Origin: an uncultured Sporosarcina sp.
Lineage (GTDB): Bacteria > Bacillota > Bacilli > Bacillales_A > Planococcaceae
Direction: 5' to 3'
Length of the DNA stretch: 64,000 bases
NCBI GenBank assembly: GCA_947644645.1
Contig: CANSAF010000010.1
Span: 1 to 64,000 of the forward strand
How positions within the stretch are numbered: position 1 is the stretch's first letter; each line of letters starts with the position of its first letter. The position numbers and the translations under genes were made by a program. The notes beneath the pieces were generated by a model. That model had not been told where the DNA came from, made no database searches, and saw nothing but the letters and a program-made list of their open reading frames with translations. This document shows, piece after piece, positions 17,981 to 25,704 of the stretch.

Positions 17981-18654
17981 TCAAGAAGCAATTGAAAAAT
18001 GGTCAAATGATTACGCTTCGAACATGTACGGTAGAAGATTTACCGGAAATTTTAGCGCTGCAAAACGAAGTGATTGTAACATTAACGACAACATCATTTT
18101 TACAACCATTATCAGAAGAAGAGTTTTTACATATATTATCGAATCATGGAATCATGTTAGGCGCATTTCATGAAGAGCGATTAATTGCGTTTCGCGCATT
18201 ATTAATTCCAGATGTAGATGAAGCGGATCATTTAGGGGAAGATGCTCAGATTCCACAAGCACAATGGAGTAAAGTGATCTATTCCGAAATATCTAATGTA
18301 TCGCCAAGTTTTCGTGGAAATGGTTTGCAAAAGATTTTGGGCGAATATATCTTCAGAGAAATCGACCAAACGAAGTTTCAATATGTTTGTGCAACTGTAG
18401 CGCCGTTCAATATTGCAAGTTTATTAGATAAATTTGCACATGGTATGAAAATTGTGGCATTGAAAGAAAAATACGAGGGCTTAACACGTTATATTTTATT
18501 GAAAGATTTGGCAGCTAGCTCACAACAGGCTGTTGAAAAGAAGAATGTGCCAATGGAAGATATAAAAAAACAGCAAAAATTATTAAATGAAGGCTGGCAA
18601 GGTGTTGCGATTTTGAAACAAGATGATGAATGGTGTGTGGTTTACGAGAGATAG
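17977..18654 (+). CDS. GNAT family N-acetyltransferase
   Basis: A 225-residue GNAT protein. The acetyl-CoA loop is seen as SPSFRGNGLQKILGEYIF (R/Q-x-x-G-x-G/A type) after a central beta strand. The substrate is unknown. Its ATG overlaps the epimerase stop (ATGA-type), so the two are co-translated; acetylation or processing of the same amino acid or dipeptide substrate is a reasonable guess. A copy of the dispersed terminator-bearing repeat begins at its last base. Confidence 0.8.
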   Translation: MIKKQLKNGQMITLRTCTVEDLPEILALQNEVIVTLTTTSFLQPLSEEEFLHILSNHGIMLGAFHEERLIAFRALLIPDVDEADHLGEDAQIPQAQWSKVIYSEISNVSPSFRGNGLQKILGEYIFREIDQTKFQYVCATVAPFNIASLLDKFAHGMKIVALKEKYEGLTRYILLKDLAASSQQAVEKKNVPMEDIKKQQKLLNEGWQGVAILKQDDEWCVVYER

Positions 18655-18768
18655 GCTGTCTAATACATGCTACGAAGCTAAATAAGAAAACAAATGGATC
18701 ACTTCGACGTATACAAAAAAGGGAGGCGTCCTAAAAGTCATGTACTTTCGACTTTTAGGACAGCCTCC
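18654..18768. repeat. Dispersed hairpin-ended repeat, copy A (short)
   Basis: Starts GGCTGTC at the GNAT stop and ends with a long hairpin (18722-18768: GGAGGC plus GTCCTAAAAGTC paired with its complement, one bulge). The inner ATGGATCACTTCGACGTAT segment matches the right half of the other copies, but the left hairpin is degenerate. The end hairpin is a terminator for both flanking convergent genes. Confidence 0.75.
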
Positions 18769-19325
18769 TACTCAAACCATTCATTTTGTCTTTCTTCTTC
18801 TGCGATGAAATTTAAATCATCTGCTGTAATGGTAAATAATTGATAATCGTTTTTTTCCATATAACGTTCAACAAGTTTTCGAATAAATTTTGGTGAACCT
18901 TCATTTTCTGGATCATAGACTAAAACCATTCCATCCGAATTACGGATTAGAAATTTGTCTTTTTCGGAAAACTGCCACGGTGCTTCATAAGGGGTTGATG
19001 TTAGGCTCACATGATAATCTGCATGAATAATCATTGCTTCGTATTTATCTTTATTGACATCATTCCAATTTTGACTTTGATCTTGGAAAGGCGTGAGGAC
19101 GGCGTATTTTAATATTGGATATTCTTCTTGCAGCTCCAAAACAATTTCTGTCGCCCATAATTCTACACCAAGTTGTCCACTCACAATAATCCATTCTAAT
19201 CCTTCTGGGATGAGCGCAATCAATTGACTTTTTAATGCTTTTTTAATAATTGGAATGCCAGGGTGTTTATCATCGAAAATGCCCAGTTCATGTTGTTTAT
19301 AACCTGTTACCACAACTCTTTTCAC
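18768..19325 (-). CDS. ypsA: YpsA family protein (DUF1273, SLOG fold)
   Basis: A 185-residue cytosolic protein with the nucleotide-binding Rossmann-like SLOG fold. The N-terminal VVVTGYKQHELGIF, the IVSGQLGVELWA glycine loop and the late DGMVLVYD segment are family hallmarks. In B. subtilis and Staphylococcus, YpsA is tied to cell division together with GpsB. GTG start with GGGAGG nine bases upstream. gpsB, often next to it, is not seen here. A structured, terminator-ended RNA lies directly upstream, so expression may be attenuated. Confidence 0.88.
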   Translation of the reverse strand: MKRVVVTGYKQHELGIFDDKHPGIPIIKKALKSQLIALIPEGLEWIIVSGQLGVELWATEIVLELQEEYPILKYAVLTPFQDQSQNWNDVNKDKYEAMIIHADYHVSLTSTPYEAPWQFSEKDKFLIRNSDGMVLVYDPENEGSPKFIRKLVERYMEKNDYQLFTITADDLNFIAEEERQNEWFE

Positions 19326-19350
19326 TTTTAAACGCCTCCCGATAAAATAA

Positions 19351-19578
19351 AAAAGCCAGTTTCACGAGGAAACTGACTGAATCATTATGTACAAAGCCGC
19401 CTTTGCCGTACTTTTATAAAAAGTTTTAAACCACACTTTTCCAAGTGGGTGCTTGCAGAAATCTTCCTGTCTGTCTTTACAAATCATGTGTAAAGCGCGC
19501 CATTTCAATTTCGATTTAAAACTCCCTGTTACTGTATAAAGGTTAAAACTTAATATGATACGAACAATGCAGCTTGTA
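19351..19578 (-). ncRNA. Structured leader or small RNA ending just before ypsA
   Basis: On the minus strand a promoter-like TTGTTT-N17-TATACT (19613 to 19585) is followed by about 230 bases with several hairpins: CTTTACA/TGTAAAG, a CACTT-GGAA-AAGTG tetraloop hairpin, a bulged GTAC..CAAAG/CTTTGTAC hairpin, and a terminator stem (19355-19363 with 19369-19377) with a T run. The T run ends about 10 bases before the ypsA ribosome binding site. This is the layout of a transcription attenuator or riboswitch, or of an independent small RNA. I cannot match it to a known class. A 99-codon frame across it is probably fortuitous. Confidence 0.5.
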
Positions 19579-19692
19579 ATTAGTAGTATACAGGAAGTGG
19601 TGAAGAAAAACAATGGATGGGAAGCTGTTAAATATTTCTTGATGAATTCTAGAGAAGTCACTTGCCTTTTATTTTACTATCATCTATACTGA

Positions 19693-19707
19693 ATGACAAT
19701 CAGTCAT
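19693..19707. promoter_or_regulatory. Candidate TetR operator in front of the tetR gene
   Basis: ATGAC-N5-GTCAT, a perfect inverted repeat 21 bases before the regulator start. An almost identical site (20365-20379) precedes the efflux genes, which suggests that the regulator controls both. Confidence 0.65.
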
Positions 19708-19728
19708 ATTTGAAGGGGAGGATGAAAA

Positions 19729-20310
19729 ATGAGTAAGAAAGAGGCAATTGTTCATGCAGCGATTCAAGTATTTCGTGAAAAAGGAATTGAAAAAACAACG
19801 GTTTCGCATATTGTAAAAGCGGCGGGAATTGCGCAAGGTACTTTTTATTTATATTTTCCATCGAAGCTCGCTTTAATGCCAGTCATTGCTGAAGAGATGG
19901 TTGAGAAAACGATGGAAATCGTAAAGGAAAATGTACAAGATGAAGCTTCTTTTGAAGAAAAGCTTGAACAATTTGTTGATGCAATCTTTGTTGTTGCAAG
20001 GGATTATAACGAAATCCAAGCGCTCATTTATGCGGGACTTGCCTCAACAGAACATTTAAAAGAATGGGAAACAGTGTATGATCCGTTTTATAAATGGCTT
20101 AGTGAATTATTGAAGGAAGCTGAGCAAGCAGATATTATGCGAAAAACGATGCATATTGAAAGAACAGCTAAATTAGTCATTGGACTCGTCGAATCAGCTG
20201 CAGAACAAGTTTATTTGTATGATAATACAGATGAAACTGAAGTAAAGCAGCAAAAAGCAGAAGTTTTATCATTTGTTTGCCATGCATTGGGGATTCACCC
20301 ATCAAATTAA
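19729..20310 (+). CDS. TetR/AcrR family transcriptional regulator
   Basis: A 193-residue repressor. The N-terminal helix-turn-helix is typical: AIQVFREKGIEKTTVSHIVKAAG then GTFYLYFPSK. The ligand-binding C-terminal domain is not recognisable as a named subgroup. Strong GGGGAGG site before the ATG. It precedes a pair of small multidrug resistance genes and shares an operator type with them, so it most likely represses its own gene and the exporter until a cationic compound binds. Confidence 0.88.
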   Translation: MSKKEAIVHAAIQVFREKGIEKTTVSHIVKAAGIAQGTFYLYFPSKLALMPVIAEEMVEKTMEIVKENVQDEASFEEKLEQFVDAIFVVARDYNEIQALIYAGLASTEHLKEWETVYDPFYKWLSELLKEAEQADIMRKTMHIERTAKLVIGLVESAAEQVYLYDNTDETEVKQQKAEVLSFVCHALGIHPSN

Positions 20311-20318
20311 TGAAGGAT

Positions 20319-20343
20319 GGCTGGGAATTTAATAGCTCCAGCC
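20319..20343 (+). terminator. Short terminator after tetR
   Basis: GGCTGG/CCAGCC stem with a TTATTTT tail, between the regulator and the efflux operon operator. Confidence 0.6.
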
Positions 20344-20364
20344 TTATTTTACAAATAATAATGA

Positions 20365-20379
20365 ATGATTGTCAGTCAT
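20365..20379. promoter_or_regulatory. Candidate TetR operator in front of the SMR genes
   Basis: ATGAT-N5-GTCAT, 23 bases before the first efflux gene, matching the site at 19693-19707 in both half sites with one mismatch. Confidence 0.65.
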
Positions 20380-20401
20380 TTATAAGAAAAAGGAGAAAAT
20401 T

Positions 20402-20749
20402 ATGGAAAAGAAATGGCTTTATGTAGGCTTAACGAGCTTTTTTGAGTTAGTTTGGCTTTATGGTTTTAACGTTGCAAGTAGTTGGTGGCACTGGATTTTT
20501 ATTGTGATTTTTATTTTTATCGATTTTCATTTTTTAACGAAAGCTTGTGAAGAATTACCGACAGGAACGGTGTACGCGATTTTCGCAGGAATCGGAACGG
20601 TAGGAACAGCTTTAATGGACGTTTATATTTTTGGGGGAAGTTTAAGTATCGGAAAGATCTTCTTCATCATTATTTTAGTCGTTGGCGTTATTGGGTTGAA
20701 TTTGGCCGATAAAATTGAAGAAGAAAAGAAACAGAAAGGAATTGCATAA
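20402..20749 (+). CDS. Small multidrug resistance protein, YkkC-like subunit
   Basis: A 115-residue SMR transporter subunit with four helices. The essential membrane glutamate is in the first helix (FFELVWLYGF). The ATG at 20402 follows AGGAGA directly; an upstream frame start would overlap the operator and is unlikely. It pairs with the next gene, two bases away, as a heterodimer of the YkkC/YkkD type, which exports cationic drugs or guanidinium-type compounds by proton exchange. Here control is by TetR and not by a guanidine riboswitch, none of which I see. Confidence 0.85.
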   Translation: MEKKWLYVGLTSFFELVWLYGFNVASSWWHWIFIVIFIFIDFHFLTKACEELPTGTVYAIFAGIGTVGTALMDVYIFGGSLSIGKIFFIIILVVGVIGLNLADKIEEEKKQKGIA

Positions 20750-20751
20750 TT

Positions 20752-21066
20752 ATGGGTTGGATATTTGTTTTATTGGCCGCAGTTAGTGAGATTATTGGTG
20801 TTGTCGGGTTAAAAATGTTTAGCCAAGAAAAGAATTGGAAAAACGGACTCATTTATGCATCAGGATTTGCGGCTTCATTTGCCTTTTTATATGTATCATT
20901 TAAATTTTTACAAGTAAGTGTCGCATATGCGGTTTGGATTGGAATTGGAACGGCGGGTGCGGTACTCATTAATATGATTCTTTTTGGTGAATCGAGAAGC
21001 ACTGGAAGAATTGTTAGTGTTGGTTTAATTATTATTGGTGTAGTTGGTTTAAAAGCTTTGTCATAA
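20752..21066 (+). CDS. Small multidrug resistance protein, YkkD-like subunit
   Basis: A 104-residue SMR subunit with four helices. The conserved first-helix glutamate is in LLAAVSEIIGVVGLK, and the AYAVWIGIGTAGAVL stretch is the SMR family signature in helix 3. It lies two bases after its partner and should form the second half of an asymmetric exporter. Confidence 0.88.
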   Translation: MGWIFVLLAAVSEIIGVVGLKMFSQEKNWKNGLIYASGFAASFAFLYVSFKFLQVSVAYAVWIGIGTAGAVLINMILFGESRSTGRIVSVGLIIIGVVGLKALS

Positions 21067-21120
21067 TGAACGTGTTCCCTCCTTTTGCATAAGCTATGCA
21101 GAAAGGGGGGAATTTGCGTT

Positions 21121-21735
21121 ATGGGATTATTTATGAGTGAAAATGAAGATCCGGAAGTGTATCGGGATGAAAATGAGCCCGTTGAATACAATCAAAATAG
21201 TTTTAAGCAAGAAGAAATGATTGATATGATTCAAAGGCAGCAGAAAGAAAGTGATACGCTACAATCTTCTGTACGGAATTTGGAAAGAGTATTCGCTAAA
21301 CAAAATGGTGCACAACTAAGGAAGTTGGCGAATGCCCGTTATCATATTGAAGCGTTGTACGATCTTCAAAAAGAACAAGAAACGTCATTTGGTGGCACTT
21401 CCGAATCCATACAAAAACTAGATGAAAAAATCGCCGCTTTAACTCATCAAATTGAACAACAAGTAGCTGTTCAAAAATCATTGAAGCACCAACTGCACCA
21501 ACAAGAATCTTTCCAAAAAGAAGTATTGGAAAGACTTGCGAACCAAGAAGTTTTGACGGAGAAAGTGTTGCGGAAACTCGATCATTTTCGCAGTATATTA
21601 TATGAAAGAACCCATTTTATCGGTGAGAAAATTAACAAAGGATATGAAGCGACAACGGCTTATTTTGCAAAAATATTGGGTCAAGAGTCTGTAGAAGAAG
21701 AGCAGGAAGAAGTTAAAGAAAAAAGCATAAGTTGA
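21121..21735 (+). CDS. Coiled-coil protein of unknown function
   Basis: A 204-residue soluble protein that is mostly predicted coiled coil: long heptad-rich stretches of Gln, Lys, Glu and Leu from about residue 35 to 160, and an acidic tail (EEEQEEVKE). ATG at 21121 follows AAAGGGGGG. No catalytic motif and no membrane helix. I do not recognise it. It lies 54 bases after the efflux genes and could be read from their promoter; it ends at a strong terminator. Confidence 0.7.
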   Translation: MGLFMSENEDPEVYRDENEPVEYNQNSFKQEEMIDMIQRQQKESDTLQSSVRNLERVFAKQNGAQLRKLANARYHIEALYDLQKEQETSFGGTSESIQKLDEKIAALTHQIEQQVAVQKSLKHQLHQQESFQKEVLERLANQEVLTEKVLRKLDHFRSILYERTHFIGEKINKGYEATTAYFAKILGQESVEEEQEEVKEKSIS

Positions 21736-21742
21736 TAAAAAG

Positions 21743-21779
21743 TGAGCTATTCAGCAAGCACGAACTTCTGAATAGCTCA
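21743..21779. terminator. Bidirectional terminator
   Basis: A 12-bp perfect stem (TGAGCTATTCAG, 21743-21754 with 21768-21779) with T runs on both sides, between the convergent coiled-coil and cyanase genes. Confidence 0.88.
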
Positions 21780-21785
21780 TGTTTT

Positions 21786-22247
21786 TTACCATTTTTTATA
21801 AGGTAAAAACTTTCCATCTAATGTTACGACAACACGATCCCCATTCGGATCTTCTTTCTTGTCGATATCCATTGTGAAGTCAATCGCACTCATAATGCCA
21901 TCGCCGAATTTATCGTGAATAACCGCTTTTAATGTTGTGCCGTAAACTTGAACGATTTCATGAAAACGATAAATAAGTGGATCAACTGGAATGCTTTCAT
22001 CTAGTGAGCCTTTCATTGGGATTTCTTGTAACGCATCTGCGACTGGTTTATTTAACTCAAGTAAATTAATGAGTTTTCTTGCTTCATCAGCATCCATCGT
22101 TGCTTGTCCCATAATCGCTGAGGCAACCCAAACTGGATGGCGTCCAACTTTTTCTGCAATCTCATCGAATGTTAAATTCTTTTGACTTTTTGCTAGTAAA
22201 ATTTGTTCTGTAGCCATTTCACGTGTAATTGCTTCTTGTAATCCCAA
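21786..22247 (-). CDS. cynS: Cyanate hydratase (cyanase)
   Basis: Converts cyanate and bicarbonate to ammonia and two CO2 (through carbamate). About 153 residues, the family size. An N-terminal helical domain (ILLAKSQKNLTFDEIAEKVGR) is followed by the catalytic domain with the invariant Arg and Glu in YRFHEIVQVYGTTLKA and Ser in GDGIMSAIDF; it ends in the family-typical GKFLPYKKW. I prefer the TTG at 22247, ten bases after AAAAGGA; the GTG at 22256 is only one base away. It stands alone without cynT or cynX. Confidence 0.9.
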   Translation of the reverse strand: MGLQEAITREMATEQILLAKSQKNLTFDEIAEKVGRHPVWVASAIMGQATMDADEARKLINLLELNKPVADALQEIPMKGSLDESIPVDPLIYRFHEIVQVYGTTLKAVIHDKFGDGIMSAIDFTMDIDKKEDPNGDRVVVTLDGKFLPYKKW

Positions 22248-22310
22248 ATGAAACACATCCTTTTATTATAATTATCCTAATCATAACATAGTTTGGAATA
22301 GATGGATAAA

Positions 22311-22346
22311 TGACAACTGCACAGTTGACAGAAAATAGTGTATAAT
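22311..22346 (+). promoter_or_regulatory. metA promoter with overlapping inverted repeat
   Basis: TGACAACTG-CA-CAGTTGACA (22311-22330), eight of nine positions symmetric, covers the expected -35 position of a TATAAT at 22341-22346. It looks like a repressor site for the methionine gene. The TTGACA inside it is only ten bases from the TATAAT and is unlikely to be the -35. Confidence 0.5.
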
Positions 22347-22382
22347 ATGTGAAAATACAATGTTGAAAAGGGGAGAAAACGA

Positions 22383-23291
22383 TTGCCGATTAATATACCG
22401 AAAGCGTTACCGGCTCGTGAATTATTAAAACAAGAAAAAATATTTGTTATGGACGAGGATAGAGCATCTACACAAGATATTCGTCCATTAAATATTGCGA
22501 TTTTAAATTTAATGCCGGAAAAAGAGCGTACAGAGCTTCAGTTATTAAGACTTTTAGGAAATACACCACTTCAAGTAAATGTGACTTTTTTACATACAGC
22601 AACGCATGAATCTAAAAACATTAGTCAATCACATTTAGAACATTTTTATGAAACATTTGATGAAGTGAAAAATCGCCGCTTTGACGGTTTAATTATTACA
22701 GGTGCGCCGATTGAACATTTGCAGTTTGAAGAAGTAAATTATTGGGAAGAATTAAAAGCGATTATGGATTGGTCTAAAGACAATGTAACATCGAGTTTGC
22801 ATATTTGTTGGGGCGCACAAGCAGCCTTATATCATCATTACGGCATTGATAAATTTCCGTTGGATGCCAAATGTTCGGGCGTTTTTGAACATGTTTTATC
22901 AAATCCAAAGATTAAATTAGTAAGAGGATTTAATGATCAGTTTTATGTGCCACATTCTCGTTATACAGATGTATCAAAAGAAGAAATTGAAGCACATCCA
23001 GAACTTCAGTTACTTGCAAGTTCAGAAGATGCTGGTGCATTTATGATTATGTCGGAAGATGGAAAACATATCATGTTGACGGGGCATTTGGAATATGATG
23101 CAGGGACGTTGGCGGAGGAATATGAAAGGGATAGGAAGAAAGGGCTCGATATTGCGATTCCAAAAAATTATTTTCCCGAGGATGATCCAACGAAAAAGCC
23201 TTTCAATACATGGCGTTCTCATACGCATTTATTGTTTTCGAACTGGTTGAATTATTATGTTTACCAAGAAACACCTTATGAGTGGGAATAG
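22383..23291 (+). CDS. metA: Homoserine O-acyltransferase (MetA family)
   Basis: First step of methionine synthesis from homoserine; 302 residues, full length. The catalytic Cys is in [15 protein letters not shown], and the His and Glu partners in LTGHLEYD. Bacillus members of this family use acetyl-CoA rather than succinyl-CoA, so O-acetylhomoserine is the probable product. TTG start with GGGGAG upstream. Monocistronic, with an inverted repeat over its promoter and a terminator after it; no S-box leader is present. Confidence 0.92.
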   Translation: MPINIPKALPARELLKQEKIFVMDEDRASTQDIRPLNIAILNLMPEKERTELQLLRLLGNTPLQVNVTFLHTATHESKNISQSHLEHFYETFDEVKNRRFDGLIITGAPIEHLQFEEVNYWEELKAIMDWSKDNVTSSLHICWGAQAALYHHYGIDKFPLDAKCSGVFEHVLSNPKIKLVRGFNDQFYVPHSRYTDVSKEEIEAHPELQLLASSEDAGAFMIMSEDGKHIMLTGHLEYDAGTLAEEYERDRKKGLDIAIPKNYFPEDDPTKKPFNTWRSHTHLLFSNWLNYYVYQETPYEWE

Positions 23292-23298
23292 AATTGGA

Positions 23299-23331
23299 AA
23301 AGGGGAATGCAAAATAGATGCATTCCCCTTT
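23299..23331. terminator. Terminator shared by metA and the minus-strand RNA
   Basis: A perfect 12-bp stem (AAAGGGGAATGC, 23299-23310 with 23320-23331), 9-nt loop, T-rich tails on both strands. Confidence 0.88.
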
Positions 23332-23584
23332 ATTATTCGGTAACAACTTATATTGAATTATATGTTTAATGATTCGCTTAAACGAATATTATCTTTAATA
23401 GAAATTGTACTGTTTCTAAACCGCGGTAATTTGTTCCACTGGGCATTTTCTTCCCTTAAACGACGTATTCCCTACCTACTAATACGTCCTTGCGACCCCA
23501 AAGTCGCGCCAGTGTGAATAAGAATCTTCAAAAACATTCCGTAGAATGCCAGAAATTCAAGTTTATTTGTCACCTTCAGCATAA
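23299..23584 (-). ncRNA. Candidate abundant structured RNA (about 285 nt), class unknown
   Basis: A near-perfect promoter drives the minus strand into a region with no useful frame. The predicted RNA folds on itself: end-to-end helices 23339-23346 with 23567-23574 and 23353-23359 with 23554-23560; a hairpin at 23535-23548; and a three-way junction of 23437-23442/23509-23514, 23462-23469/23481-23488 (8 bp) and 23492-23496/23503-23507. It ends in the terminator beside metA. SRP domain IV, RNase P and tmRNA motifs are missing, and the three-way junction does not look like 6S RNA. Probably a housekeeping or regulatory RNA. Confidence 0.6.
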
Positions 23585-23590
23585 TTTTTA

Positions 23591-23619
23591 ATTATAAACT
23601 ATTATATATAGATTGTCAA
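23591..23619 (-). promoter_or_regulatory. Consensus sigma-A promoter for the minus-strand RNA
   Basis: TTGACA (23619-23614), exactly 17 bases, TATAAT (23596-23591). Both hexamers are perfect. Transcription should begin near 23584, at the 5' end of the folded region. Confidence 0.8.
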
Positions 23620-23746
23620 ACGAGGCAGTTTGAATAATAAAAAATCTAACAGAAATAAGGCTTTTTATTTTTTATTTTATGAAAAGTATATTAAACTGTC
23701 GATATATGTAAAGTATATAGAAAATGAATGGAAGGGGGCGTTTCAT

Positions 23747-23986
23747 TTGGCTTACGTAATTACGAGTGCATGTATGACGGAGAAAGCTTCAGATTGTGTT
23801 CTTGTTTGTCCAGTCGATTGTATTGAAGAAGGGGACGATCAATACTTTATCGACCCAGATACTTGTATTGACTGTGGTGCTTGTGTTGCTGCTTGTCCAG
23901 TTGACGCAATTTATCATGAGGAAGATTTATTGGATGAAGATTTACCATTTTTAGAGAAGGCAAAAGCATTTTATAATATTTCATAA
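23747..23986 (+). CDS. Ferredoxin, 7Fe (3Fe-4S/4Fe-4S) type
   Basis: A 79-residue electron carrier. The longer frame adds a lysine-rich stretch without a ribosome binding site; TTG at 23747 after GGAAGGGGG gives the canonical MAYVITSAC start. The first cluster has Cys 9, 17 and 21 in a C-x7-C-x3-CP pattern, and the second a C-x2-C-x2-C-x3-CP pattern (CIDCGACVAACPVDAI), as in FdxA-type seven-iron ferredoxins. The redox partner is unknown. Followed at once by a copy of the dispersed repeat. Confidence 0.88.
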   Translation: MAYVITSACMTEKASDCVLVCPVDCIEEGDDQYFIDPDTCIDCGACVAACPVDAIYHEEDLLDEDLPFLEKAKAFYNIS

Positions 23987-23990
23987 GAAA

Positions 23991-24140
23991 GGCTGTCCAA
24001 TCAATTTGCGATTGGACGCTTTCCATTTTTGCACGCGTTTACTTTGTTTATTCCGCCGTTTTAGGGGCTTTTCTTACTGGCGCAGAACTCAATAAGCAAA
24101 GTAATGCATGATTTCCGCGTATATAAAAATGGGATAGCCC
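23991..24140. repeat. Dispersed hairpin-ended repeat, copy B
   Basis: Begins GGCTGTCCAATC four bases after the ferredoxin stop. The left hairpin is GTCCAATC/GATTGGAC (23995-24002 with 24010-24017). The inner parts GCGTTTACTTTGTTTATTC and AAGCAAAGTAATGCATGATT are shared with other copies; it closes with GGGATAGCC. The left hairpin should terminate the ferredoxin transcript. Confidence 0.78.
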
Positions 24141-24216
24141 CGCTTTGAGTTTCTGTATGTTTCAATTTTTTGTGAGTGTTGGGATAAAGCTTAAAAGTAA
24201 ATTTGTATGAAAAAAT

Positions 24217-24252
24217 TGTTCTAAAAGTCGTGAAATGCCGACTTTTAGAACA
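24217..24252. terminator. Bidirectional terminator after the HAD gene
   Basis: A perfect 14-bp stem (TGTTCTAAAAGTCG, 24217-24230 with 24239-24252), T runs on both strands. Its TCTAAAAGTCG arm resembles the right-end hairpin of the dispersed repeats, so it may be a detached end of copy B. Confidence 0.88.
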
Positions 24253-24259
24253 GTTTTTT

Positions 24260-24919
24260 TTATAAAATTTCCCAACCTCTTCTTTTCGCAATGTTCTTCA
24301 GTTTTTCATCTGGTTGAACGGCAACTGGATTCCCAACTAAGCTCAAAACCGATAAATCAGAGTAGCTATCTGCATAAGCAAAACTATTTTCCCAGTCAAT
24401 TTTTTTATGTTGTAAAAATTGTTGAATTTTCTCGTTTTTTCTCGTGCCTTGAATATGGTAAATTGGTGATTTTGATGTAATTTTACCGTTTGTAATCGGA
24501 ATATCTGTCCCGATTATTGTTTGGATAGGTAAATCTTCGAGCACTGTATGTAAAAGTGGTGTATATGCACCTGAAACAAGCATAATATACACTTGATCAT
24601 CGGCATGTTCTTGCAGTCGTTGGACGATACTTTCATTAAAATGTGCTTTCATTTTTTGTGCGATTTGTTCGAAGTAAATTTCTACTTCTTCGACAGTTAA
24701 GTCATTTAAAGCATTTAAATACAGTTGCATCGAATGTGCACGCATCTTATCGGTAGGATAAAATTTTGCTTTATTTGCAAGATAAGGTGGGACGATTGCC
24801 CGCATAAATTGAGGATAACGTTTACGATAAAGTGGATGGTCTTTTAAATGATCCATCAACATTTGGTATGTTTCTTCTCGGTATAAAGTTCCATCAAAAT
24901 CGAATATTGCAACCCGCAT
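24260..24919 (-). CDS. HAD-IB family phosphatase
   Basis: A haloacid dehalogenase-type hydrolase, about 219 residues. Motif I is FDFDGTLYRE (nucleophile and acid Asp), motif II LVSGAY, and motif III/IV YADSYSDLSVL. The SerB-like subfamily IB cap is helical. Members dephosphorylate phosphoserine or other small phosphoesters. ATG at 24919 has GGTGA upstream; a GTG at 24928 is possible. Monocistronic. Confidence 0.82.
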   Translation of the reverse strand: MRVAIFDFDGTLYREETYQMLMDHLKDHPLYRKRYPQFMRAIVPPYLANKAKFYPTDKMRAHSMQLYLNALNDLTVEEVEIYFEQIAQKMKAHFNESIVQRLQEHADDQVYIMLVSGAYTPLLHTVLEDLPIQTIIGTDIPITNGKITSKSPIYHIQGTRKNEKIQQFLQHKKIDWENSFAYADSYSDLSVLSLVGNPVAVQPDEKLKNIAKRRGWEIL

Positions 24920-24997
24920 TTCTTTCACCCATACTTTCTACATAAGTTTAATAAATAAATCATACATGTTTTGGGGCTTTGGTGCAACGAGGAGAAA

Positions 24998-25035
24998 GGC
25001 AACCAGAAAATAAATGAATGTCTATTCTGGTTGCC
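24998..25035. terminator. Terminator after the coat protein gene
   Basis: An 11-bp stem (GGCAACCAGAA, 24998-25008 with 25025-25035), 16-nt loop, downstream of the CotF-like gene on the minus strand. Confidence 0.8.
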
Positions 25036-25065
25036 CGAATTTTTATATTCAATTACTTCGATTAT

Positions 25066-25704
25066 TTACTGCAACATCGATGGGGGTGGCATGCCTGGTT
25101 GACCTAAGTTGGTTGCATAGCAGTTTACAATGTTTTGCATATCATTTGGCATCAGTTGTGGTACTTGATAATAATGATGTTTATTTTGGTAAAGCGATAA
25201 TTCATAAGCCATTTCAATGCAGTTTGGGATAGAATCGGCAAGGACGCGGCGTAGTACTGGATTACATGTTTCGAGTGCGGCAGAAGCGCGCCCAGTAGCG
25301 CCAGTTTTGGCATTGCTTAATAAAAATCCTGAAATCATTTCATCTGTAATGGCTGCACCAGGTTGCATGGGACTTTTTGGTTGAGATGGTTTCATGCCAT
25401 AAATAAAATCATTTTCAAGTTGCATTTCGTATGTGCTTGTAGGATGTGATGGATCTGTCCCTGTTTTAAAGGCTTCGACAGTAATATTATATTCATCTAA
25501 TGTAAAACGATATTGCCGATCTAAAATATCGAGTAATTCGGGGTCTTTAACATGCGGACGAAAGATTAACATTTGGTTTAAAGCACCGATTGTTGCAGAT
25601 AATACTTCATGTACATCGAAAAGTTCATGGCCTCCGTGGTTCATTTCGGGTGATATAGCACCGGTCTGCATGTTACTTGGTTGTTTAAATGGTTCGGTAT
25701 GCAT
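25066..25704 (-). CDS. CotF-like spore coat protein
   Basis: A 212-residue spore coat protein. The ferritin-like helical coat-F domain is in the C-terminal half (ITDEMISGFLLSNAKTGATGRASAALETCNPVLRRVLAD, read in parts), ending in the Tyr- and Pro-rich tail YYQVPQLMPNDMQ. The N-terminal half (LFDVHEVLSATIGALNQMLIFRP) looks like a second, related helical unit. AGGAGG before the ATG. It should be made in the mother cell and placed in the coat. CATACTAAA upstream is a near match to a sigma-K -10. Confidence 0.8.
   Translation of the reverse strand: MHTEPFKQPSNMQTGAISPEMNHGGHELFDVHEVLSATIGALNQMLIFRPHVKDPELLDILDRQYRFTLDEYNITVEAFKTGTDPSHPTSTYEMQLENDFIYGMKPSQPKSPMQPGAAITDEMISGFLLSNAKTGATGRASAALETCNPVLRRVLADSIPNCIEMAYELSLYQNKHHYYQVPQLMPNDMQNIVNCYATNLGQPGMPPPSMLQ

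Noticed and set aside
19362..19661. A 99-codon minus-strand frame upstream of ypsA
   Set aside because: Weak start, no recognisable family, and the region is full of hairpins and ends inside a terminator stem; an RNA leader explains it better. A small gene is not fully excluded.
22325..22346. TTGACA ... TATAAT as a consensus metA promoter
   Set aside because: The two hexamers are only ten bases apart, far from the 17 needed; TTGACA belongs to the inverted repeat.
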